A DNA stretch of 64,000 nucleotides from the NCBI RefSeq assembly GCF_027923765.1, contig NZ_AP026709.1:863501-927500 (forward strand), written 5' to 3'. Under the pieces are notes generated by a model. That model was given only the letters and a program-made list of their open reading frames with translations. It ran no database searches and was not told the origin of the DNA. Origin of the DNA: Pseudodesulfovibrio nedwellii (GTDB taxonomy: Bacteria > Desulfobacterota > Desulfovibrionia > Desulfovibrionales > Desulfovibrionaceae). Both the position numbers and the translations under genes were made by a program. Below are positions 34,061 through 42,284 of this stretch, in pieces. Position 1 is the stretch's first letter; every line of letters starts with the position of its first letter.

Positions 34061-36163
34061 ATGATCACAGCTTCCGTACTCGTCCTTCTCGGCATCGGCT
34101 TTACCGCCGCCGTCATTCTGGCCGTGGCCTCCAAGGTGCTCTATGTCTATGAAGACCCACGCATCGCTCAAGTTGAATCTGTCCTTGCTGGTGCTAACTG
34201 TGGCGGCTGCGGCTATCCAGGTTGTGCAGGAGCTGCTCAGGGCGTTGTCGAAGGCAAAGCCGGCGCCACTGTCTGCGTCATCGGCGGAGATCAAGTGGCT
34301 ACAAACGTCGCGACCATCATGGGCCTCGAATTTTCATCCATGGAGAAACAAATCGCCTTTGTGGACTGTACAGGCGGCACTCGCGCAGAAGATGTTTATA
34401 TTTATGAAGGAGCCAAGGACTGCCGCGCTCAGCACCTACTTTACAGCGGCTCAAAGATGTGTCCCGAAGGTTGCCTCGGCTACGGCACCTGTGTAACAGC
34501 TTGCCAATTTGGCGCCATTGAAATGGGACCGAACGGTTATCCGGTCGTCGATCCAAACCTTTGCACTGCCTGCGGCGGTTGCGAACAGGTCTGCCCACGC
34601 GGCGTCATAACGATATGGGGTATGACCGCACGCATCATGCACCTCAACGAAACCACGGATTGTTTGGCTCCTTGTCGCCAACGCTGCCCCGGCCAAATCA
34701 ACATCCCACGCTATATCGAACAAGTTTCACGCGGCGACTATGCTGGTGCCTTGGAAACCATCCGCGAACGCATCCCCATGCCGCTCTCCATCGGACGCGT
34801 CTGTCCTCACCCCTGCGAAGACGTTTGTCGTCGTGGCCATGTGGATGAGCCTGTGGGCATCAATATGATAAAAAGATTTGCCGCAGACTGGGAAATGAAC
34901 TCGGGACAACGGCTTCCTATTTCCTGTGCGCCTGATACTGGCCGCAAAATTGCTGTAGTCGGCGGCGGCCCAGCCGGGCTGTCCTGTGCATTTTCCCTAC
35001 GCCGTCTTGGACACAACCCAACTATCTTCGAATCCATGCCCGCCCTTGGTGGCCAGCTTCGTTACGGCATCCCGGAATACCGATTGCCAAAGGATATCCT
35101 TAATTGGGAGATACAGGGTATCATCGATCTTGGCATCGACGTTGAATACGAAAAGTTTTTCGGTACAGACTTTACGCTGAACTCCTTAAAGAAAGACGGC
35201 TATGAAGCAGTCTTTCTCGGAATTGGCGCATGGATGAACATGACTTTACGCATTGAAAACGAGGAAGCTAAAGGTGTTGAAACCGGCACAGAATTTTTGA
35301 CCAAGGTCGGCCTTGGCATAGAAACCGGTATCAACAAAAAAGTTGTGGTCATCGGCGGCGGCAACACAGCCATCGACACAGCTCGGACCGGTGTCCGACT
35401 CGGTGCAAATGTGACTCTTATGTACCGACGCACTCGAGATGAAATGCCAGCCAACATCGAAGAAATCATCGGTGCAGAAGAAGAAAACGTCAACTATCTC
35501 TTCTTGGCTGCCCCCACACGCATTGTTACCGACGACTCCGATCACGTCACTCATGTTGAATATATCGAAATGGAACTGGGGGAACCTGACGACTCAGGCA
35601 GACGACGCCCCATACCCATCGAAGGATCTGAAACGCTCATTGAAGCCGATACCGTATATACTGCCATCGGCCAAAAGCCGGAACTTTCTTGTCTATACGA
35701 AAACGGGACCTGTGACCTTGAAGAAACACGTTGGCGCACATTAGGCGCCGATTCAGACACTCTCCAAACAGCTCTCCCACATGTCTTCACCGGCGGAGAC
35801 ATGCATACCGGCCCCGCACTTGTGATCACGGCCCTTGGCGAAGGCAGAAAAGCGGCTCGCTCAATCCATCAGTATCTCAATGAGGACGCTCCGCATATCT
35901 CAGCTAACACCCAACGTGAAATGATCGATTACACAATGTTCACCAACGTCCCTGATGTTGGCCTGCGCGACCGCTCAAAAATGCCAAACCTCATTGAATG
36001 TGATGAACGAACCTGCACCTTCAAAGAAATTGAAGGTGCAATAAGTGAAGCCGAAGCAAAACATGAAACCTGTCGCTGTTTGCGTTGCGGCCTAACCTGT
36101 TACAACCGTGATCTTGTCGACGGACAGGAATGTATCGTTGATGAGTGTGTGAAAAATCCGTAA
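34061..36163 (+). CDS. rnfB: RnfB fused to a GltD-like FAD/NAD(P) oxidoreductase
   Basis: RnfB normally receives electrons from ferredoxin. This 700-residue protein begins as usual: membrane helix (about residues 3-28), the FeS domain with Cys47, Cys50, Cys55 and Cys72, and a two-cluster ferredoxin domain (Cys134-Cys178). From about residue 195 it continues as a GltD/NfnB-like module: N-terminal Fe-S cysteines (CLAPCRQRCP, RVCPHPCEDVC), the FAD motif GGGPAGL at 301-307, the NAD(P) motif GGGNTA at 432-437, and GDMHTGPALVITALGEGR. A Cys-rich tail (CRCLRCGLTC, then CIVDEC) ends it. It could admit electrons from NAD(P)H directly; that is inference. It is the last gene of the cluster. Confidence 0.93.
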   Translation: MITASVLVLLGIGFTAAVILAVASKVLYVYEDPRIAQVESVLAGANCGGCGYPGCAGAAQGVVEGKAGATVCVIGGDQVATNVATIMGLEFSSMEKQIAFVDCTGGTRAEDVYIYEGAKDCRAQHLLYSGSKMCPEGCLGYGTCVTACQFGAIEMGPNGYPVVDPNLCTACGGCEQVCPRGVITIWGMTARIMHLNETTDCLAPCRQRCPGQINIPRYIEQVSRGDYAGALETIRERIPMPLSIGRVCPHPCEDVCRRGHVDEPVGINMIKRFAADWEMNSGQRLPISCAPDTGRKIAVVGGGPAGLSCAFSLRRLGHNPTIFESMPALGGQLRYGIPEYRLPKDILNWEIQGIIDLGIDVEYEKFFGTDFTLNSLKKDGYEAVFLGIGAWMNMTLRIENEEAKGVETGTEFLTKVGLGIETGINKKVVVIGGGNTAIDTARTGVRLGANVTLMYRRTRDEMPANIEEIIGAEEENVNYLFLAAPTRIVTDDSDHVTHVEYIEMELGEPDDSGRRRPIPIEGSETLIEADTVYTAIGQKPELSCLYENGTCDLEETRWRTLGADSDTLQTALPHVFTGGDMHTGPALVITALGEGRKAARSIHQYLNEDAPHISANTQREMIDYTMFTNVPDVGLRDRSKMPNLIECDERTCTFKEIEGAISEAEAKHETCRCLRCGLTCYNRDLVDGQECIVDECVKNP

Positions 36164-36237
36164 AAAACAGTTGCAAACTAAAAACGTTACAGATATACAT
36201 TTTTTCCCTTGAGACGAAAGTCACAGGGCAAAAAAAA

Positions 36238-36314
36238 GGGCGATTAACTCAGCTGGTCAGAGTGCCATCCTCACACGGTGGAAGTCACAGGTTCAAATCC
36301 CGTATCGCCCACCA
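36238..36314 (+). tRNA. tRNA-Val (anticodon CAC)
   Basis: A cloverleaf folds from GGGCGAT/ATCGCCC acceptor arms, D arm ACTC/GAGT, anticodon arm CCATC/GGTGG with loop CTCACAC (anticodon CAC, reading GTG codons), and T loop TTCAAAT. CCA is encoded (36312-36314). The T stem ACAGG/CCCGT has one A-C mismatch. The last 37 bases are repeated 307 bases downstream. Confidence 0.93.
36278..36314 (+). repeat. Direct repeat copy 1: 3' part of tRNA-Val
   Basis: This is the 3' part of the tRNA gene, from the end of the anticodon stem through CCA. It matches 36585-36621 at 35 of 37 positions. Such tRNA 3'-end duplications are the usual mark of integrase attachment sites. Confidence 0.8.
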
Positions 36315-36584
36315 GCTATTTCAATTAGTTACGAGTCGTTTGATGTGTCAGCCGCCAAGCCTACTCACCTTATGACTCACCTTTTTCTAAGCCTTTGGTT
36401 AATCGCTGGAGGCTTTTTTCATGTCCGATACCCTGCCGCAAGCTACTCGGTCAACGGTATCCAATCTCCTCTCGGCCAGAAGTCCGCTTCTTCGTGAACA
36501 GGCGTATACGCTCGCTCTTGAAATCCACATCCTACCACTTAAGGTTGAATATTTCGCTTCGCTGTGCAGCTGTATACAGCTACA
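36315..36584. other. Spacer between the two tRNA-Val 3'-end repeats
   Basis: This 270-base stretch has no recognised gene. It holds a possible tRNA terminator (AAGCCT at 36389-36394 and AGGCTT at 36410-36415, then a T run) and a perfect 14-base palindrome, AGCTGTATACAGCT (36568-36581), 3 bases before the second repeat. An open frame begins at 36421 (MSDTLPQATRS) but runs out of any family I recognise and crosses the repeat. It may be the remnant of an integrated element. Confidence 0.5.
36389..36420 (+). terminator. Possible terminator downstream of tRNA-Val
   Basis: The six-base arms AAGCCT (36389-36394) and AGGCTT (36410-36415) are followed by TTTTT. The stem is short and the loop long, so strength is moderate. 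Confidence 0.55.
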
Positions 36585-36621
36585 GTGGAAGTCACAGGTT
36601 CAAACCCCATATCGCCCACCA
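36585..36621 (+). repeat. Direct repeat copy 2: truncated tRNA-Val 3' end
   Basis: This copy starts GTGGAAGTCACAGG and ends CGCCCACCA, with two substitutions (T to C and G to A) relative to the intact tRNA. No 5' half is present, so it is not a functional tRNA. It is followed within 25 bases by a terminator-like hairpin, as expected if this is the original gene end displaced by an insertion. Confidence 0.8.
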
Positions 36622-36643
36622 CTTTGTTTCAAACCAAACAGGT

Positions 36644-36671
36644 GCTTAGAAATTCTAAGCGTCCGTTTTTT
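36644..36671 (+). terminator. Terminator-like hairpin after the second repeat
   Basis: GCTTAGAA and TTCTAAGC (36644-36651 and 36653-36660) form an 8-bp stem around one base, followed by GTCCG and a T run. It may be the ancestral tRNA-Val terminator. Confidence 0.65.
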
Positions 36672-36769
36672 GTTGCACAAGAGTTCCCGCCCACTATATA
36701 CTCAATTTCTTGAAACGAACTCGCTCCAACCGGGACAGACTTCACTCCATCCGAAAGGTATATATCTCC

Positions 36770-38902
36770 ATGATTGACACACATATTCAAACGATATCCC
36801 GAGAACTCTCTCTCAGGCCACATCATGTCAAAGCTGTTGCAGCACTTCTTGATGAAGGGGCGACTGTGCCTTTCATTTCTCGGTATCGTAAAGAAGCAAC
36901 CGGCACCATGGATGAAGTAGGAGTGGCCGGAGTCCGCGACAGGTTAATCGAACTCGCAGAGCTGGATAAACGACGGGAAGCAATCCTCTCCTCTCTACTT
37001 GAAAGAGACCTCCTTTCCGATGAGCTCAAACGGGCTATTAATCAAGCCAAAGACAAAGCTCGACTGGAAGATATCTATCTACCCCATCGCCCAAAACGGC
37101 GAACGCGTGCGGCCATGGCCAAAGAACGAGGGCTGGAATCTTTGGCAAACACACTTTTCAGCCAACGAGGCATCGACCCTAAACGTGAAGCTGAACGGTA
37201 TATAAATCAAAACAAAGACGTGGCCGACATTGAAGCGGCACTAGCCGGAGCTCGGGATATCATTGCTGAAAACATCAATGAGAACCCAAAAGCGCGAGCA
37301 GCCATGCGAACCCTATTCGTCAAACGTGGCCGATTTATATCTCAGGTAGCCAAAGGCAAAGAAGAAGCCGGAGCAACCTACCGAGACTGGTTTGACTGGG
37401 ATGAACCGTTGGCACGTATTCCCGGTCACCGAGCACTTGCCATGTTTCGGGGGGAAAATGAAAAGCTGCTCAAACTCTCTTTACGTCCACCGGAAGAGGA
37501 AGCCACAGGGCTCATGCGCAGATCTATCTTGCGCGGCAAGGGCGAAGATTCCCACGAGGTAGGCATGGCTCTCGATGATTGTTATAAACGCTTGCTCGGT
37601 CCATCCATGGAAAACGAAGTGCGGGCTGAAGTCAAAAAACGGGCAGACGCTGAGGCTATTGGCGTCTTTGCTGCGAATCTACGAGAATTGTTGCTGGCTG
37701 CTCCGCTTGGGCAAAAACGCGTACTGGCTCTCGACCCCGGATTTCGTACAGGGGCCAAACTCACAGTCCTTGACGCTCAAGGCGCACTGAAAGAACACAC
37801 AACCATTTTTCCCACCGGATCAAAAAGACAACAGGAAGAAGCTGGCGCAACTCTTCAATCTTTGTGTTCCAAGCACGCTGTTGAAGCTATTGCCATTGGC
37901 AACGGCACGGCTGGACGCGAAACAGAAACTTTTGTCCGCGGCCTGGACCTTGGTCTCCCTGCGGTGCTGGTCAACGAGTCCGGAGCTTCCATCTACTCTG
38001 CTTCGGAAGTCGCCCGTCGAGAGTTTCCCGATCTTGACCTGACCGTTCGTGGTTCTGCTTCCATCGGCCGCAGGCTTATGGACCCACTGGCCGAACTGGT
38101 CAAGATTGATCCCAAATCCATTGGTGTAGGCCAATATCAACATGATGTTGATCAGACGGCTCTCAAAAAAGGCCTCGACGACGTGGTGGAACGATGTGTC
38201 AACTCGGTTGGGGTAGACTTGAATACGGCAAGTCGGGAATTACTCGCTTCCGTCTCTGGGTTAGGACCTGTTCTGGCTGAAAATATCGTCAATTATCGCG
38301 ACAAGAATGGTCCTTTTACCTCTCGACGAGAACTGCTCAAGGTCAAACGACTCGGCCCAAAGGCCTTTGAACAGGCCGCCGGATTTCTGCGCGTCGAAGG
38401 CAAAGAAATTCTGGACGGCAGTGCGGTCCACCCCGAGCGATATAAACTCGTCAAACAAATGGCCAAGGATGCAGCCTGCTCAGTAGCAGACCTAATCAAT
38501 GATGCAACAGCCCGTGAACGAATAACAATCGATAATTATATCGCTGAAGAAGTAGGATTGCCGACGCTACGAGACATCATAAATGAACTCACCAAACCGG
38601 GACGAGACCCTCGAGCCGAATTCAGCACATTTTCATTCACCGAGGGAATCAACGATATCAAGGATCTATATGAAGGCATGAAGTTGCCCGGAATCGTGAC
38701 CAATGTTACAAAATTCGGCGCGTTTGTGGATATTGGCGTGCACCGTGACGGCCTTGTTCACATAAGCCAACTGGCCGACAAATTCATACGAGATCCATCA
38801 GAAGTGGTTGCTGCAGGCCGTGAGGTCACTGTCACTGTCATCGGCGTTGACGAAAAACGCGGGCGTATAAATCTGAGTATGAAAACGCACACAGAGGCTT
38901 AA
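36770..38902 (+). CDS. tex: Tex family RNA-binding protein
   Basis: Tex is a conserved nucleic-acid-binding protein linked to transcription and stress survival. The 710-residue protein has the N-terminal Tex region (VPFISRYRKEATGTMDEV), a YqgF/RNase H-like domain (ALDPGFRTGAKL), a helix-hairpin-helix part (TASRELLASVSGLGPVLAEN) and a C-terminal S1 RNA-binding domain (GIVTNVTKFGAFVDIGVHRD). The ATG at 36770 (MIDTHIQT) fits the family; an earlier in-frame ATG at 36710 adds a leader without homology. It stands alone between the tRNA region and a 230-base spacer with no recognised feature. Confidence 0.96.
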   Translation: MIDTHIQTISRELSLRPHHVKAVAALLDEGATVPFISRYRKEATGTMDEVGVAGVRDRLIELAELDKRREAILSSLLERDLLSDELKRAINQAKDKARLEDIYLPHRPKRRTRAAMAKERGLESLANTLFSQRGIDPKREAERYINQNKDVADIEAALAGARDIIAENINENPKARAAMRTLFVKRGRFISQVAKGKEEAGATYRDWFDWDEPLARIPGHRALAMFRGENEKLLKLSLRPPEEEATGLMRRSILRGKGEDSHEVGMALDDCYKRLLGPSMENEVRAEVKKRADAEAIGVFAANLRELLLAAPLGQKRVLALDPGFRTGAKLTVLDAQGALKEHTTIFPTGSKRQQEEAGATLQSLCSKHAVEAIAIGNGTAGRETETFVRGLDLGLPAVLVNESGASIYSASEVARREFPDLDLTVRGSASIGRRLMDPLAELVKIDPKSIGVGQYQHDVDQTALKKGLDDVVERCVNSVGVDLNTASRELLASVSGLGPVLAENIVNYRDKNGPFTSRRELLKVKRLGPKAFEQAAGFLRVEGKEILDGSAVHPERYKLVKQMAKDAACSVADLINDATARERITIDNYIAEEVGLPTLRDIINELTKPGRDPRAEFSTFSFTEGINDIKDLYEGMKLPGIVTNVTKFGAFVDIGVHRDGLVHISQLADKFIRDPSEVVAAGREVTVTVIGVDEKRGRINLSMKTHTEA

Positions 38903-39132
38903 AACGACTACTATTTTATATATAAATATGCTCTCATGTAGTTATAGACTAAAAAGCAAATTGTTTGCCTAATACAAAAAACGCAACGCCAAGAATACGG
39001 GAAACATATTGCCATTATAGTTAATTCAGGCGATATGCATATTCAGTCATGTACAAAGAGAGATTGTTTGGTTCCGACATCTTGACCAAACAAGATATCA
39101 TTTGATGAGCAAACCACTAACCTATTAACGCT

Positions 39133-39876
39133 ATGCTTATTCCAAACATCTGGTTAGTAATCCCCTGCTTTAACGAGGAAAAAAGACTCCCCGTTGAAGC
39201 TATTACGCTTTTTTTGACAGAATCTCCCAAGGCTCACCTATGCATGATTGATGATGGAAGCACAGACCTCACACACGCCGTCTTGCTTACAATCAAAAAA
39301 AACCACCCGAAAAACGTAACAGTTCTCCGCCATGATACCAACAAGGGAAAAGGGGAAGCCGTCAGAACTGGTATTATTCACGGCATTACAAATGCCACAT
39401 GCTCATACTTTGGATATTGGGATGCTGACTTGGCAACACCGTTCTCCCAACTCTCTCTCTTTACAAATGAAAGTAATAAAAATCCGGACTGGGAAATCCT
39501 CATGGGATGTAGACATCAACGCCTCGGTACAAATATCAAACGGAAATTAACACGTCATTATTTGGGACGTATATTCGCTACTATTATTTCTTATCTCCTA
39601 ACTCTCCCTGTATATGATACTCAATGCGGTGCAAAACTATTCCGCAAGGATACGGCTGCAGAACTCTTCTCCAAGCCTTTTCTTTCCTCATGGATATTTG
39701 ATGTTGAACTTTTAGCCCGCTTCATTGAAACAAAGGGACATAAATACGCACTCGACCACATCCGAGAAGTCCCACTTGAATACTGGGAAGACATCAATGG
39801 TTCCAAGCTCTCATTTGCAGCGTATATACAAGCCCTGAGGGATATCATCTCCATCAAACGCGCATACGACGTATAA
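39133..39876 (+). CDS. Family 2 glycosyltransferase (ALG5-like)
   Basis: This 247-residue GT-A enzyme resembles dolichyl-phosphate beta-glucosyltransferase-type GT2 proteins. Motifs are IPCFNEEKRLP at the N-terminus, IDDGSTD (nucleotide-sugar binding), GKGEAVRTGI, and DADLATP (the DxD-like metal site). The late DTQCGAKLFRKD segment is typical of polyprenyl-phosphate glycosyltransferases. It begins the surface-polysaccharide group and probably loads a sugar onto a lipid carrier. The 230-base gap before it probably holds the promoter, but no clear hexamers were found. Confidence 0.88.
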   Translation: MLIPNIWLVIPCFNEEKRLPVEAITLFLTESPKAHLCMIDDGSTDLTHAVLLTIKKNHPKNVTVLRHDTNKGKGEAVRTGIIHGITNATCSYFGYWDADLATPFSQLSLFTNESNKNPDWEILMGCRHQRLGTNIKRKLTRHYLGRIFATIISYLLTLPVYDTQCGAKLFRKDTAAELFSKPFLSSWIFDVELLARFIETKGHKYALDHIREVPLEYWEDINGSKLSFAAYIQALRDIISIKRAYDV

Positions 39877-39910
39877 CTCAAGCTGCGCAAAGACATACAA
39901 TGGTAAGATT

Positions 39911-40672
39911 ATGCTGAATGGAAAAAAAGTCGTCCTCGTCATGCCTGCTTATAATGCAGCCAAGACACTCAAACGAACCTTTAATGATATTCCCCATGGC
40001 TACATCGACGAATTTATTCTGGTTGATGATAAAAACCAGGACAACACCGTCGAGATATCCAAGTCACTGGGAATATCTACCTATCTACATCAAAATAATC
40101 GAGGGTATGGAGGCAACCAAAAGACATGTTATGCCAAAGCATTGGAATGTGGTGCAGATATAGTTGTCATGCTACACCCCGACTATCAGTACACGCCAAA
40201 ACTCATACCCGCTATGGTCTCCCCCATAGCTGAAGGCGTTCACGACTGCATGCTCGGCTCTCGCATTCTCGGAAAAGGCGCACGCACGGGAGGTATGCCA
40301 CTCTACAAATACATTGCGAACAGATTTCTTACCTTGTTCCAAAATATCTTGGTAAATGAAAAATTATCCGAATACCACACAGGATACAGGTCCTTTTCCA
40401 AAGAGGTCTTGGAAAAACTTCCCCTGGAACAAAACAGTGATGATTTCATTTTCGACAACCAAATGCTATGCCAAACAATCTATGCGGGTTTCAAAATCGG
40501 TGAAGTGACCTGCCCGACCAAATATGAAAAAGGATCTTCATCAATCAATTTTATCCGATCCTGCCAATACGGCATTGGCGTCCTTCAATGTTCCATAGAA
40601 ACATTTCTTCACCGGTTTGACATCAGAAAATCTGCCATGTTGGAACCTCTCGACATGAATAAAGAAAATTAA
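39911..40672 (+). CDS. Family 2 glycosyltransferase (DPM1-like)
   Basis: This 253-residue GT-A enzyme has MPAYNAAKTL, LVDDKNQDNT, NNRGYGGNQK and MLHPDYQY (the metal-binding position), with GYRSFSKEVLE in the second half. It is related to dolichol-phosphate mannosyltransferase-like proteins without a C-terminal membrane part. It lies 34 bases after the preceding glycosyltransferase in the same direction. The donor sugar and acceptor cannot be assigned. Confidence 0.88.
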   Translation: MLNGKKVVLVMPAYNAAKTLKRTFNDIPHGYIDEFILVDDKNQDNTVEISKSLGISTYLHQNNRGYGGNQKTCYAKALECGADIVVMLHPDYQYTPKLIPAMVSPIAEGVHDCMLGSRILGKGARTGGMPLYKYIANRFLTLFQNILVNEKLSEYHTGYRSFSKEVLEKLPLEQNSDDFIFDNQMLCQTIYAGFKIGEVTCPTKYEKGSSSINFIRSCQYGIGVLQCSIETFLHRFDIRKSAMLEPLDMNKEN

Positions 40673-40774
40673 TGTTCATGGCGATACCCATGATAAAGAT
40701 ATCAAGACGACTCACAAACAGTCCCCTATTCAAATCACTCAATCACTCCCTGCAATCACAGCGGGAACACCTAT

Positions 40775-42190
40775 ATGGCTAGTTCAAACAACTCCATACT
40801 CAAACGCTTCGGCTACCTTCTCTCAGCGCATTGGGTCAGAGAAATTCTGCAAACGGTTTTCATGATTTCCCTAGCTCGCCACGCAACGGAAACCTATGGC
40901 CAATTCATGCTCGCCATCAACATTGGTCAATTGCTGCTCTTTGCTACCGAATGTGGACTCAACCAACATCTTTCCACGATGCTGGCACGAAAAGAGCATT
41001 TCCCAACCCATATTCTTGGCCAAATAACCTTCATCAAATCAATTTTTATGGTTATTGGCTGGCTGGCCATGCTGGGCTTCATTTTCTGGCAAGGCTATTC
41101 AGCAGAATTACGCCTCATCATAATTATCATCGCCACGGGTATCGCATTAAACGGCATTGGCAATTCTTTCTATGTCGCCTGCCAAGTTCTCGGACGTCAA
41201 GATATCGAAGGTAAAACTCGAGGTATAGCGGCCCTAATAGGCTACGGGTATGGCATTGTCGCTCTTCTTCTCGGCGCTCCATCTGCAATCATAGCCCTAT
41301 TCAAGGGATTAGAAACACTGACCAACCTCATTGTCACTCTCAAAGCATTTTGGACACGTATTCGAAAAGAACTCCATTTAAAAAATATCCATAACGTATG
41401 GCGAATTTGGCGCGAAGGTCTTATTTTTACCGCCATGGCGATTTGCGCTATTTTTTATAATAAAATCAACTTATTTTTCCTACAAAACAATGCCGGAGCC
41501 GAAGGCGTTGCCCAATACAGCGCAACGTGGCAAATCGTGGATGGAATTTCAATAATCGTCTCCAGCATGCTTCTTGGAAAAGTCCTTTTTCCGCTGTTCA
41601 CCAAATACTGGAATTCCGATCGAAACCTTTTCATTGGATTAGCCCGACAATCTGCTGCGTGGCTCGTCGCTGTAGCTCTCCCTGTAAGCTATGTCCTTTT
41701 TATCGAAAGCGATCGTATTATTACCATAGCCTATGGCTCCAATTACGGCTCAGCGATTCTCATTCAAAAGCAATTGGTAGGATGCATCCTGTTTGCTTTC
41801 ATTCATAACCTCGCAAGCTATTTGATGATCAGTATGAACTATCAACGCATACTGCTCGGCATGTACATTACAGGACTTATTATCAATATCACAGCCTGTA
41901 TTTTCCTAACCCAATACAGCCCCCTCTCCAATGCCGCTTATGCTATTCTTTTAACCAAAGGCATCATGGCTTTGATGACAGTCTCCTTCTGTCAAGTTGC
42001 ACTGGGACTTTTCACCTTCAAAAATATTTGCAAACAAGCTCTGGCAGTGGGAATTGCCGCTGCCATCCACTTCTCTTTTTCGCCAATCCTTATCAGGGAA
42101 GTTGTCGAATTCCTGACACTTATTCCTCTGTTATTCTATGCTTTCTGTCTTTATCGAAAGCAACAACACAACTTCGTCACATCAAAATAA
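40775..42190 (+). CDS. Polysaccharide flippase (Wzx/MATE type)
   Basis: This 471-residue protein is almost entirely hydrophobic, with about 12-14 membrane helices and few charged loops. It matches the polysaccharide biosynthesis/MOP flippase pattern: ILKRFGYLLSAHWVREILQT at the front and SMLLGKVLFPLFTKYWNSD in the middle. Such proteins move lipid-linked sugar units across the inner membrane. Its place among glycosyltransferases supports that role. GGGAA precedes the ATG. Confidence 0.85.
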   Translation: MASSNNSILKRFGYLLSAHWVREILQTVFMISLARHATETYGQFMLAINIGQLLLFATECGLNQHLSTMLARKEHFPTHILGQITFIKSIFMVIGWLAMLGFIFWQGYSAELRLIIIIIATGIALNGIGNSFYVACQVLGRQDIEGKTRGIAALIGYGYGIVALLLGAPSAIIALFKGLETLTNLIVTLKAFWTRIRKELHLKNIHNVWRIWREGLIFTAMAICAIFYNKINLFFLQNNAGAEGVAQYSATWQIVDGISIIVSSMLLGKVLFPLFTKYWNSDRNLFIGLARQSAAWLVAVALPVSYVLFIESDRIITIAYGSNYGSAILIQKQLVGCILFAFIHNLASYLMISMNYQRILLGMYITGLIINITACIFLTQYSPLSNAAYAILLTKGIMALMTVSFCQVALGLFTFKNICKQALAVGIAAAIHFSFSPILIREVVEFLTLIPLLFYAFCLYRKQQHNFVTSK

Positions 42191-42284
42191 CAACACTCAT
42201 TCCAATCCATTGACGTGACCTAGACAGAATTGTACATTTATTCCTGACTCATAGACTAACAACACAACTCAAACAGGAGCCGAC

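Noticed and set aside
34061-36163. RnfB as two genes merged by a missed stop
   Set aside because: The frame is continuous without shift or weak region, and the linker (residues about 185-200) reads smoothly into the GltD-type Fe-S motif, so a true fusion is the simpler reading.
36421-36777. Open frame of 118 codons across the tRNA-Val repeat
   Set aside because: The second half simply translates the tRNA fragment and the tex leader, so it cannot be a whole real gene; at most the first 50 codons are a remnant.
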